DNA from: Lachnospiraceae bacterium UBA4364
Lineage (GTDB): Bacteria > Bacillota > Clostridia > Lachnospirales > Lachnospiraceae
Length of the DNA: 64,000 nt
Direction: 5' to 3'
Assembly (NCBI GenBank): GCA_002393955.1
Contig: DGSK01000001.1
Coordinates: 470,702 to 534,701 of the forward strand
Below the pieces are notes generated by a model, which saw nothing but the letters and a program-made list of their open reading frames with translations, made no database searches and was not told the origin of the DNA. Shown here piece by piece: positions 42,026 to 50,864 of this stretch. The translations under genes and the position numbers were made by a program. Every line of letters starts with the position of its first letter. Position 1 is the first letter of the stretch.

Positions 42026-44236
42026 TCAGATAACCACTCTGTCTGTCAGCCTGCCTTCTTTCTTATATTCCAGTTCTACAGCTTCTACCAGCTCATTCAT
42101 TCCTATTGAAGATCCTCTCTGTGCGGCAAGATATGATGCATGAAGCGCTGCCGACTTGATCTGGCTGCCTGAAAGGTCTGCCTGCTCCGCAAGTTTCTTA
42201 AGATTCAGCATCTTATCGAGAGGTGCATCCTCCGGGAATACACTTTTCCATATTTTGAGCCGCTCTGTCTCATCCGGCCTTTCCACGGGTATTATATATG
42301 TGATGCGCCGCTTAAAAGCCGCATCAAAATTCTGAGCTATATTCGTTGCAAGAATTGACACCCCTCTGTAACCTTCCATACGCTGCAGGAGATATGCCAC
42401 CTGCGAATTGGCATGCCTGTCATTGGCACTGCCCGCATCAGTCCTCCTGGCAAATAGCGCATCTGCCTCATCAAAAAACAGTATGGCGTTGGAGTTCTCA
42501 GCAGCATCAAATATCTTTCCCAGGTTCTTCTGTGTCTCACCTATATATTTGCTCTCTATCTGTGAAAGATCCACCCTGTACATATCAAGCCCCAGGTCGT
42601 TGGCTACCACCAGTGCTGCCATAGTCTTTCCGGTACCGGGAGGGCCATATAAGCAGATGGATGTTCCGCTTCCATATGGGAGCTTTGTTTCAAAGCCATA
42701 GTCAGACATGATGACGCTCCGGTTCTTTATACGCGCAACAGCTTCCTTGAGCATTGACTCTGCGTTCTCGGAAAGCTTCAGGTCATCCCAGCCGAATGTA
42801 CTCTTCAGCAGAGTGGCATTCTTGCCAAAATCAACCCTTGAAAGCGACCTGATGGAGTGTCTTAAACATTCCGCATCCATAATGGATTTACCGCTCTTTT
42901 TATCCGGACGGAGTATCACAGCCGCACGCTTTAGCACAGCTTCTATCTTGCCCGGCGTCATATTATACAGAGATGTAAGTGTCTGCACCGACACATCTTC
43001 TGCAGGACGTATGCCGTAAAGAGCCATAAAGTATCTCCAAAAATCTGCCTGTACGGAAGGTGATGTCTCTCCTATGAATATAGTACTTACATCAGCCCTT
43101 ATATTTACAAGGGAATCCACAGGTTCCCCGCTTTCCAAAAGTATGATCCCGCAGTCACTGCAGCACCTTTCTATCAGTCGTGAAAGCCTGTCTGATGCCG
43201 TGACATCAAGCATCTTTTCGGCAGAAGGCAGATTCTTAAGAAGCAGTATACTCCCCGTAAACATACAATATGCTGCAAGCTCCGAAAGCATTTCTTCCCT
43301 GTCATCATATGGCAGCGTAAAGAAACTGCTTACAGACAGGGAGATTAAACTCCTCTGAAGCCCTGTTGCCAGGAATCTTGCGAGAAAAGTCCTGCCCGAG
43401 CCCTCGGCACCGCACAGCTGTATAAGCCTTCCGCCTTTGCTTCCGGCATCAGCAGTAAAAGCAAGCATCAGCTCCTCTGCTTCCCTGTTATGAGCCATAA
43501 GCTCTTCGTATTCCGCGCATACGCTTTCATAAGTACAGAACCTCGAAAAACGCCCCAGCTCCATCGGCCTGCCGCTAAAATAATCCAGTGCACACTTCCG
43601 AAGGATAAGTTGCACTGACATTCCTCTAAAACCACCTGAAAAGCCTGTGCTGTTCAATATATATTTATTCAGGAAACTGTTCTCATAGAGGCTGAGAACA
43701 CAATCATCATCAGAAAAAAGACCGGTCAGATCCGCTGTCAGTCCGACAGTCGGCACAGATACCTCCGGATTCAGAGATACATCTTTTCCGCATTGGAGAT
43801 ATGCGAATACTTTTTCATACTTTCTGTTTGTCTGATATGCAAAAGCAAGCAGTACGGATATAAAATCCGACTCAGTCATGGTCCTGAATACCAAAGGCTC
43901 GGCTATAGGCAGCTTCCCTCCCTGATAAATCGTCTTCTCAGAACGGTCAAGAAGCCCGCTGAATACATCCCTGAACTTTCCTTTATCCGAAAAGCCCGGA
44001 TCCGGCGACGGTACAAACGTATTCTCCATCCCTGCAAGAAGGTGCCGGCAGCCATGACGTTCAAAGCTGTAAGGATCATTTTCATCCTGTATTACCGAAA
44101 GAGTCATTAACAGCAGATCAAGGAATTTCATCCACTCTGCATTACCCTCTTCAATATCCGAAAACGGTTCCTTTGAAACTCCGTTTGGATACATCATTTT
44201 TATGAGCATTTCCGCTTTGCTCTTTCCCTTAGCCAC
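42026..44236 (-). CDS. Double AAA+ ATPase, extracellular contractile injection system type
   Basis: The 736-residue protein has two ATPase-like units. The first (from about residue 275) has a degenerate Walker A GAEGSGRT with Arg in place of Lys. The second is complete: GPPGTGKTMAALVVANDLG, Walker B AILFFDEADALFARR, sensor SILATNIAQNFDAAFKRRI. Only the last 240 residues are typical FtsH/VPS4-like. A long N-terminal domain plus inactive first ATPase matches the ATPases (Afp15-like) of contractile injection systems. The GTG at 44236 has GGAG eight bases upstream and is preferred over a GTG two codons earlier. No sheath, tube or baseplate gene is nearby. Confidence 0.75.
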   Translation of the reverse strand: MAKGKSKAEMLIKMMYPNGVSKEPFSDIEEGNAEWMKFLDLLLMTLSVIQDENDPYSFERHGCRHLLAGMENTFVPSPDPGFSDKGKFRDVFSGLLDRSEKTIYQGGKLPIAEPLVFRTMTESDFISVLLAFAYQTNRKYEKVFAYLQCGKDVSLNPEVSVPTVGLTADLTGLFSDDDCVLSLYENSFLNKYILNSTGFSGGFRGMSVQLILRKCALDYFSGRPMELGRFSRFCTYESVCAEYEELMAHNREAEELMLAFTADAGSKGGRLIQLCGAEGSGRTFLARFLATGLQRSLISLSVSSFFTLPYDDREEMLSELAAYCMFTGSILLLKNLPSAEKMLDVTASDRLSRLIERCCSDCGIILLESGEPVDSLVNIRADVSTIFIGETSPSVQADFWRYFMALYGIRPAEDVSVQTLTSLYNMTPGKIEAVLKRAAVILRPDKKSGKSIMDAECLRHSIRSLSRVDFGKNATLLKSTFGWDDLKLSENAESMLKEAVARIKNRSVIMSDYGFETKLPYGSGTSICLYGPPGTGKTMAALVVANDLGLDMYRVDLSQIESKYIGETQKNLGKIFDAAENSNAILFFDEADALFARRTDAGSANDRHANSQVAYLLQRMEGYRGVSILATNIAQNFDAAFKRRITYIIPVERPDETERLKIWKSVFPEDAPLDKMLNLKKLAEQADLSGSQIKSAALHASYLAAQRGSSIGMNELVEAVELEYKKEGRLTDRVVI

Positions 44237-44267
44237 GATCACTTCTCCTCAAAAGCATATAATTTCC

Positions 44268-44285
44268 CAGATAATATTTTATCTG
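44268..44285. promoter_or_regulatory. 18-bp palindrome upstream of the AAA+ ATPase operon
   Basis: A 7-bp inverted repeat CAGATAA / TTATCTG with a 4-base centre (TATT) lies between the predicted promoter and the start codon, within the untranslated leader. It could be an operator or RNA hairpin; it has no T tract. Confidence 0.4.
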
Positions 44286-44350
44286 AAAAAATGATTATTT
44301 TCCATACAAATAACATTGAATCCACGCAACCCCTTTCATCACAAAATAAT

Positions 44351-44379
44351 TCTATAATAAGCAGCGTACCGAAAACCAA
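44351..44379 (-). promoter_or_regulatory. Promoter for the AAA+ ATPase operon
   Basis: On the minus strand: -35 TTGGTT (44379-44374), a 17-bp spacer, -10 TATAGA (44356-44351). The leader would be about 108 bases long and includes the palindrome at 44268. Confidence 0.5.
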
Positions 44380-44380
44380 A

Positions 44381-44418
44381 TAAAAAACGAGCACGGGCAG
44401 TCAGCCCCCTATGCTCGT
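44381..44418 (-). terminator. Intrinsic terminator after the GNAT-cupin gene
   Basis: A 7-bp stem ACGAGCA (44387-44393) with TGCTCGT (44412-44418), and a smaller inner GGGC/GCCC pairing, followed on the minus strand by a run of T. It ends transcription arriving from 44536 and insulates the ATPase promoter. Between 44419 and 44535 there is a short inverted repeat (ACTTACG/CGTAAGT near 44428-44446) and nothing else clear. Confidence 0.75.
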
Positions 44419-44535
44419 CCGGCCGGACTTACGTACAGCGTAAGTAAAAAACTCTTACACAACTCATAAGAAATAAAAAATAACTGTCGGTAACCATTCC
44501 GGACCAGCGATCATCCGTACGGTCATTCAATAGAT

Positions 44536-45201
44536 TCATCCCTGACTCAGGTATGCCTTGAATGCATCATAATCCCGTATGTAATCATCAGCGCTGTAGA
44601 ACTCCGATGCGGCGACGCACAGCACCGAATCCTTCTGCAGCCATGTCATCTCCCGCCAGGTGGGTATCTCTATGATCACTCCTACCGAAGGATCCGAAAG
44701 TTCAATCTCTTCCCTTCCGTTCTTATTTTCCAAAGTCAGCAATATACGGCCGTAAGGACAGAAAAGCAGCTGCTTTAAGTCCCTGTGTGCATGGAAACCG
44801 CGTCTCTTCCCCTCGGGGACTTTGGAAATGTAATACATGCGCTTTATATCAAAAGGGACGTCACTGTTTTCCTCAAAAAAAGTGAGCTCGCCGGAGTCCA
44901 GGGTTGCTATGGTCTGCAGCCTGATCACCTTGCAGCCGGCAACAGACTCAGGGAGAGCAAGCTGATCCCCGCGCAAAACAGCAAACCAGATCAGGCTCCC
45001 CTGTCTTTCGTGACCCTTAAGGATATCAGCAGGAATATCTACCACTTTGTGAAAGCCTTTTTTTTCATAGAAACTCAGGCTTTCAGAATCGCTCTCCGGT
45101 ACGCACCAGAATACGCACTCCAGAGCAGGATCTTCGAAAGATTTTTTTATTTCGCTGACTATGGTTGATGAATCTTTGATTTTCAGTTCTTTTATGGACA
45201 T
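44536..45201 (-). CDS. GNAT-like fragment fused to an FdtA/WxcM-type sugar cupin
   Basis: The 221-residue protein has two parts. Residues 1-75 resemble the C-terminal half of a GNAT acetyltransferase (ECVFWCVPESDSESLSFYEKKGF), lacking the acetyl-CoA motif A. Residues about 90-221 are a cupin of the FdtA/QdtA 3,4-ketoisomerase type with the hallmark RRGFHAHRDLKQLLFCPYG and the end YIRDYDAF. FdtA enzymes isomerise dTDP-4-keto-sugars on the way to 3-amino-3,6-dideoxy sugars. No matching aminotransferase lies in the window. Gene length is intact; the first domain is probably non-catalytic. Confidence 0.75.
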   Translation of the reverse strand: MSIKELKIKDSSTIVSEIKKSFEDPALECVFWCVPESDSESLSFYEKKGFHKVVDIPADILKGHERQGSLIWFAVLRGDQLALPESVAGCKVIRLQTIATLDSGELTFFEENSDVPFDIKRMYYISKVPEGKRRGFHAHRDLKQLLFCPYGRILLTLENKNGREEIELSDPSVGVIIEIPTWREMTWLQKDSVLCVAASEFYSADDYIRDYDAFKAYLSQG

Positions 45202-45349
45202 ATTGTGATAAACCTTTACACCATCATATCTTCTATTATCTATGCTTTTATATTGTTTTATTTTTTCCCTTTTTACAGAAGTGTTTCTCTAATGATTTAC
45301 TATTATATGTTGAACACTACCATCTTCAGGCAAAGAATAGCGGCAATGC

Positions 45350-46084
45350 TCAAACACTATCGTGCCTTTTAAACCTCACATAAGCCAGATAAAAAACAGA
45401 TTTCATATAGCTTATTATGAATTTAACCAGCTGACGCTTTGAGTTGCCGAACAGTCTTTTTTCGAACGTTATAGGAGTCTCCCTTACGGTAAATCTTTTT
45501 CCCTCCCTGTGCTTACGAATCTTAAGCTTTAGCAAAACCTCCTGCAGCACATCATAATTTCTGCAGATAAGCTCAGGCTCCACCTCTTTTAATCTTCTGG
45601 TCCGGTACATCCTGAAATCTGTTGACATATCCTTTGCTTTGATCCCGGTCACAATACCATATACAAAATTCAAAGTATGCGACATAAGCTGAGAGATCAG
45701 GCTGTCGTTATTCTTCCCGCCACGTGTATAGCGTGAGCCTATGGCTACATCACATTTTTCACTCATAAAAAGCCTGTAGATATCCGGTATATAGTCCGGT
45801 TTATGCGATCCGTCACTGTCCATTATGAAAAACTTATTGTATTCAACGAGGCGTATACCGGTTTTAAAAGCATCTGCAAAACCATTACCCGCCTGATTGA
45901 CATAGCGGACCTCATTTTCAGCGCATACCTGCCGGCTGTTGTCCAGCTCCTCTCTGGCATCGACAACCAGCACTTCATATTTTTCACCGCATTCCTCCAG
46001 GCGCTTCTTTATTTCCGGAAGAAGTAGCCTGAGGTTTTCTTCCTCTCCGTATGATAAAAGCACAAGGCTTATTCCGTTTTTCAT
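45350..46084 (-). CDS. Family 2 glycosyltransferase, polyprenyl-phosphate mannosyltransferase-like
   Basis: The 244-residue enzyme has the GT-A start ISLVLLSYGEEENLRLLLPE, the donor-binding FFIMDSDGSHKPDYI (DxD-like), and TRGGKNND. The pattern matches DPM1-type transferases that load a sugar on a polyprenyl phosphate. Unlike the other GT2 in the window there are no C-terminal membrane helices; the end is basic. The ATG at 46084 has AAGGAG six bases upstream. It is 45 bases downstream of a polytopic protein, a likely acceptor-side partner. Confidence 0.88.
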   Translation of the reverse strand: MKNGISLVLLSYGEEENLRLLLPEIKKRLEECGEKYEVLVVDAREELDNSRQVCAENEVRYVNQAGNGFADAFKTGIRLVEYNKFFIMDSDGSHKPDYIPDIYRLFMSEKCDVAIGSRYTRGGKNNDSLISQLMSHTLNFVYGIVTGIKAKDMSTDFRMYRTRRLKEVEPELICRNYDVLQEVLLKLKIRKHREGKRFTVRETPITFEKRLFGNSKRQLVKFIISYMKSVFYLAYVRFKRHDSV

Positions 46085-46129
46085 ATACAACTCCTTATTT
46101 TTACACGAATCCGTACAATGAGCTTTATT

Positions 46130-47905
46130 TCACTGTTGAGATTCGAATGATTCTCTGATATCGGCATAGCTTATCCAGCGATTTTCTTCTGCCAGGAATC
46201 CGTAAATCCCCTCCGCGGACTCTATACCATTTATCTCCAGCCAATGATCTATAGCTATATAGTATGAACTCTGGTCGTTAAACAGGTACCATTCATTCGG
46301 AAAATTGCCGGAGTAGCCATTTACTGTATCCAGCTTGAAATGGTCTGCGATAAGACAGCCCAGCATCTGTGTACCATAATCATAAAAAGCATCCGGGTTC
46401 GCCGAGCAAATAAACATCACCTTACAATCTGCAGGTGGCTGTGATACACTCTGCATAACAGTCCGCTGATATTCACCATCCCTGTCAATAAACCGCGCGC
46501 ACTGAGCCGAAAAACAAAGCATTGAAAATAAGATTCCCAAAGAAAGTGTATAGTAATGCTTCTTTTCTTTCACAAGGGAATATAACTGCGTCAAAAAACA
46601 GCACACAATAAGCGACATAGGCACGATAAAGATAGCTAAAGGCCGGCCCAGGGCACGTATTGCCCCTGCCCCCGGAATTATCCTGCTCACCAATAGCCAC
46701 GGGCAGCATTTACCATATCTGCAAAAAAGCAGCAATATGAATATCATAACTATTGAGGCTAATACTGATAATATGCTACCCGTCTTTTTTTCTTTTTTTA
46801 ACGAAACCAGACCAAATACCAAAGAGGCAAAAAAAATCAGTGTTGCCAAAATCGGCCACCCATATGATTTTTCAAGGATCATATGCATCTCATAATCTGT
46901 GATCTCTGAAGGCAGATCCAGCATCAGGAACTGATTAACTGTATTCTCAAGAGGGGCATATGATCTCGTCCTGAAGAAATCAGCTGCTGTCGGTGCCAGA
47001 GCCATCGCAAATTCATCATCATATCCGCCAAAACTATTATACACCGGAAGATATACGATCAGGAACGGTATTACCCATAATAACTGTAAAAATAAAAACA
47101 GCAGTATTTCTTTAGCGTTTGCCTTTATATTTGCGGTCAGTCTGCTTATGCCTTTATCTTTTACTGCCACATATATCAATAAAACAGCAAGCATCAATAA
47201 GCCATATAGCGTAAGAACATAAGCTACATAAAATGATGAAAAATAAGTAATACCCGTCAGGACAGTAAAAGCAAGATAGTATAAACATCTTTTTCCAAAA
47301 GTCCTTCCCCGGTTCTCACGGAAAAGCAAAAAAACATATATCAGCATCGGGACATATGCAAGTGAAAAAAACTGTACATGCCATGAAAGCTGTGAAAAAG
47401 AACATGACCAGAATGTGATTCCCAGACCTATTAAGGATATGATGCGAGTGCATCCCAGTTTCCGCAGGGATAAGTACATAAATAGGGAGCCCAGAAAATG
47501 CAATACAATAAACGAGGGATTAAACGAGGCAAAAAAATCAAATCCCAGGATCCGGAAAATACAGTAAATTATCCCCGGACCCAAAAGTGCTTCCGAGTAT
47601 CCCAATGTCCCTGACTGTGGCCAAAACATCCTCATATCAAGTACGCTGCCCTTACCGCATATTACATCGTACCAGTGCTCAAGGATCAGGTTTACAAGCC
47701 CCGAGTCAAAACTCTGACCGAAAAGCTTATCCCCATGCAATGCATCTTTAAAATAAACCAGTTCAATTGCAATAATGACCGCAATAGCTATCACAGTCTG
47801 CAGAACTTCTATTTCCGCTTTCTTTTCCTTATTGTCGGTAGTGCCAATATTGTCATTATTGTCTTTATTCGCTATATATTCCTTCGTTTCTTCCCTTGAT
47901 TCCAT
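46130..47905 (-). CDS. Polytopic membrane protein, GT-C-like
   Basis: The 591-residue protein has a charged N-terminus, a helix near 35-52, the first outer loop GQSFDSGLVNLILEHW with an acidic residue in a GT-C-like place, and about eleven further helices, ending in a soluble domain. Closest in feel to DUF6311/YfhO-like membrane transferases. It is divergent from the first YfhO gene; the 208-bp gap between them (47906-48113) contains a TATAAT-like box near 48050 on the plus strand but no convincing -35. Confidence 0.6.
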   Translation of the reverse strand: MESREETKEYIANKDNNDNIGTTDNKEKKAEIEVLQTVIAIAVIIAIELVYFKDALHGDKLFGQSFDSGLVNLILEHWYDVICGKGSVLDMRMFWPQSGTLGYSEALLGPGIIYCIFRILGFDFFASFNPSFIVLHFLGSLFMYLSLRKLGCTRIISLIGLGITFWSCSFSQLSWHVQFFSLAYVPMLIYVFLLFRENRGRTFGKRCLYYLAFTVLTGITYFSSFYVAYVLTLYGLLMLAVLLIYVAVKDKGISRLTANIKANAKEILLFLFLQLLWVIPFLIVYLPVYNSFGGYDDEFAMALAPTAADFFRTRSYAPLENTVNQFLMLDLPSEITDYEMHMILEKSYGWPILATLIFFASLVFGLVSLKKEKKTGSILSVLASIVMIFILLLFCRYGKCCPWLLVSRIIPGAGAIRALGRPLAIFIVPMSLIVCCFLTQLYSLVKEKKHYYTLSLGILFSMLCFSAQCARFIDRDGEYQRTVMQSVSQPPADCKVMFICSANPDAFYDYGTQMLGCLIADHFKLDTVNGYSGNFPNEWYLFNDQSSYYIAIDHWLEINGIESAEGIYGFLAEENRWISYADIRESFESQQ

Positions 47906-48113
47906 CCGCGCTGATGCGTCTCCTGTCTAAAGTAAACGAATTCAGTTATTGCGCTTTTGCGGCTGATAATGCCTGTATATAGGGCTTTGTCTGTCACGAA
48001 AGCAGCCAGTACTTAATTCGTTTAATATAAATTCCCGATTTTGTGTTATTATAATGTAATAATAATTGCGTATTCAAGACAGAAATCTGTATTTGAACAG
48101 AAAAGGTGTACCC

Positions 48114-50864
48114 ATGACAGACAAACAGACAGCTTCCGGAGCCGCTGTCAAAAAAAACAGTTTCCACCCCGATTCCTTGAAAACACCCGGCATCGCTTTT
48201 GTCACCGGAAGCATATTATTCCTTATTCTCCTCATACTCAATGGCTTTATCGGCCCCGACGGCAGCAATATGTGCAGAGGAGATAACTTTGACCAGTATA
48301 TAGCATTTATTGAGGCTTTCCTGCGCGTACTGAAGGGAAAACAGGATCTCTGGTACTCTTTCTCCCTTTATGCAGGCTCAGGCTCCATACTGACATACGT
48401 ATATTATGCCCTCAGTCCGTTTAATGTAATATATCTGATCCCGGGCATTTCAATCATCACTGCAACACATATAATAGCAGCATTAAAAACAGGTTTATCA
48501 GCCGCAGCCTTCGCCTGCTACACAGAGAACACCCACAAAACAAGCCGTGCCGCCTCCATATTCTTTTCACTCGCCTATGCATTCTGTGCCTGGGCAGTAA
48601 TTATGAGTATGAACTGCATGTGGGCAGACAGTCTGTATATTCTGCCAATACTAGTGACTGTTTTGATAAAATTTGTTACAAATCCCGGAAAGAAAAAATT
48701 TCTGGCGCTTACATTATGTTATGCATACCTGTTTCTGACCAGTTTTTACATGGGCTATATAATCGGCATCTTTTCTTTTTTATCCAGCATAACCTTAATC
48801 ATCTGCTCAGAAACCGGTAAAAACCGGATTGGTTCATTAAAAAAAATGTTCACCTATGCGCTCTCCGTTTTCTTAGCTGCTGCCCTTGATGCTGCACTTT
48901 TACTGCCCGCCGCTTACTTCCTCATAAAGAATCTGAAAGGTGCTTCAGATTCCTTTATTTCACTTTCGGCAACACTCCCTGATATATTCAGTGCGCTTTA
49001 TGCATGCAACACGCAAGGGCTGTACAGTCCGACTCCTTATATCTACTGTGGGATCCCGATACTTATAATGATTCCTTTTTATTTCTTCTCCGAAGAGATT
49101 CCTTTCATAAAAAAAATCTGCGCCGCCTTAATATTACTGTTCTATCTGATGGGAACCACCGTCCTGCCGGTATATGCCTTTTTACATGCATTCGACAATC
49201 CCAATAACTATCCGTTCCGCTTTTCTCCCTGCGTCGTATTCCTGCTTGTATCAATGGCAGCAGAGCTGTGGTCAGGGCAAAAAAAGATAAAAACCCGCTC
49301 TTTATGGATGCTTATCGCAGGCCTTATAGCCGCCTATTTCTTCCTTGTGGAATTAAGCGCCATAACAGGAATTGCCACTGTATCCAACACCTGCTTTTTT
49401 GTAAATGCGCTGTTTTTGCTCCTATGGGGGATTATTTATACAGGACTCCAGCATAATCAGAATAAGATTTTCAGATTCTTACCTTATATCGCCCTTGCTC
49501 TCCTATCTGCTGAACTGCTGGTAAGCGATTCTTTTTCGCTCAGGGGTTTTGCCGGAAAAAATGCTGAAAACGGGCCTCGCATAGCCCATGAAGAGTTTCA
49601 GTACTGGTACGATTCAGAATCTGCTGCCGCAAAAGAACTGGCGGCGATGGACAACGGATTTTACCGGGTACGGGTAAATGGTGAAAAATGTTTCAACGGT
49701 GCCTCTCTTTTCGGACTTAATACACTGACTTCTTTTGCATCCTTTGAAAAAAGCGATCAGCGCAATGCGTTTTCCAACCTCGGCATCGGTAATTCATATC
49801 ACATGCTTTTTGATATCAGTGGCACCGCACCTGTCGATATGCTTTTTTCCGTAAAGTATTTTATGGATATTCCTGATTCCACCGAGAATAAGCCGGCTTC
49901 TGTAACGATGAATGACCGTGCGCTTCCGATCGCATACACAGTAAGCTCGGATCTTGCCTATTACAGTTCCGGTGATGACCCTTTCGAAAATACCAACAGA
50001 CTGATCAGCAGTATGGCAGGGCGGGAACTCGCTATATATGAAGCCATTCCGGAAGATGATATAAAGACAGCAAACTATAACACTCTTGTTTATGCGCTGG
50101 GACAGGATACTGCTTTTGAGATGATAGCCCCAAATGCAGGTATCGGCTGGGTTACATATGCTGTCCCCGTCTCTGCAAATAAAACTGCTTACATGCATGT
50201 GTCACCTCTCAACGGAACTATATTCAACTCCCCTGCCCCTTACATAACCAGGAACAGCCGGACAGGCCTTGACTGCGGGCTGACCATCGAAAGCGGTGCT
50301 ATTTTTGAAGTTGACCAAACTGCTGAGGAAGCAGGATACAGTGAACCAAATGCAGAGAATGACCAATATTTCTGCCAAAAGCTTTATCTAAGTTCTTCAG
50401 GCTACACATCATATGCCGTAGATGATATTAAATTTGCATACTATGATGACGAGGCACTTACAGAAGCCTATAATATACTTGCTCCTGGAAGCATGCAGGT
50501 CACCTCATTTTCAGACGGCCGGATAGAGGGGAAGGTTATAGCTTCCGAAGACAAACCGCTCTTATTCACCAGCATTCCCTATGAAAAAGGCTGGCAGGCG
50601 TATGTTGACGGAGTTCCCAGCAAGATATACGTAACCATTGATGATACATTCTGTACTCTTGTGCTTTCCCCCGGTGTGCATGATATTATCTTTGCTTATG
50701 AACCGCCTCAGGCTTTTGTAGGAAGCATCATCAGTACCCTTGCACTCATAGTTTTTCTTGCTATCTATTTCAGCCGGGGTGTTGTCGGGCTTAAGAAGAA
50801 AAATACTGACAGTGGGATCCGTATTGAAGATAATACGGACAACTCTGACGGAGGAATAAAGTGA
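48114..50864 (+). CDS. YfhO-type membrane glycosyltransferase-like protein, subtype A (copy 1)
   Basis: The 916-residue protein has 12 or more helices and a C-terminal extracytoplasmic beta domain (TSIPYEKGWQAYVDGVP) followed by a last helix, the layout of YfhO. The first outer loop GDNFDQYIAF keeps the Asp of the YfhO motif (usually GDLYQQY). In Bacillus and Listeria YfhO proteins transfer lipid-linked sugars to lipoteichoic acid. ATG 48114 has AAAGGTG five bases upstream; a TTG 16 codons earlier is less likely. Its nearest relative in the window is the gene at 60695. Confidence 0.85.
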   Translation: MTDKQTASGAAVKKNSFHPDSLKTPGIAFVTGSILFLILLILNGFIGPDGSNMCRGDNFDQYIAFIEAFLRVLKGKQDLWYSFSLYAGSGSILTYVYYALSPFNVIYLIPGISIITATHIIAALKTGLSAAAFACYTENTHKTSRAASIFFSLAYAFCAWAVIMSMNCMWADSLYILPILVTVLIKFVTNPGKKKFLALTLCYAYLFLTSFYMGYIIGIFSFLSSITLIICSETGKNRIGSLKKMFTYALSVFLAAALDAALLLPAAYFLIKNLKGASDSFISLSATLPDIFSALYACNTQGLYSPTPYIYCGIPILIMIPFYFFSEEIPFIKKICAALILLFYLMGTTVLPVYAFLHAFDNPNNYPFRFSPCVVFLLVSMAAELWSGQKKIKTRSLWMLIAGLIAAYFFLVELSAITGIATVSNTCFFVNALFLLLWGIIYTGLQHNQNKIFRFLPYIALALLSAELLVSDSFSLRGFAGKNAENGPRIAHEEFQYWYDSESAAAKELAAMDNGFYRVRVNGEKCFNGASLFGLNTLTSFASFEKSDQRNAFSNLGIGNSYHMLFDISGTAPVDMLFSVKYFMDIPDSTENKPASVTMNDRALPIAYTVSSDLAYYSSGDDPFENTNRLISSMAGRELAIYEAIPEDDIKTANYNTLVYALGQDTAFEMIAPNAGIGWVTYAVPVSANKTAYMHVSPLNGTIFNSPAPYITRNSRTGLDCGLTIESGAIFEVDQTAEEAGYSEPNAENDQYFCQKLYLSSSGYTSYAVDDIKFAYYDDEALTEAYNILAPGSMQVTSFSDGRIEGKVIASEDKPLLFTSIPYEKGWQAYVDGVPSKIYVTIDDTFCTLVLSPGVHDIIFAYEPPQAFVGSIISTLALIVFLAIYFSRGVVGLKKKNTDSGIRIEDNTDNSDGGIK

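Noticed and set aside
44428..44446. ACTTACG/CGTAAGT inverted repeat as a terminator
   Set aside because: It has no T tract on either strand in the right place; the stronger hairpin at 44387-44418 serves that role.
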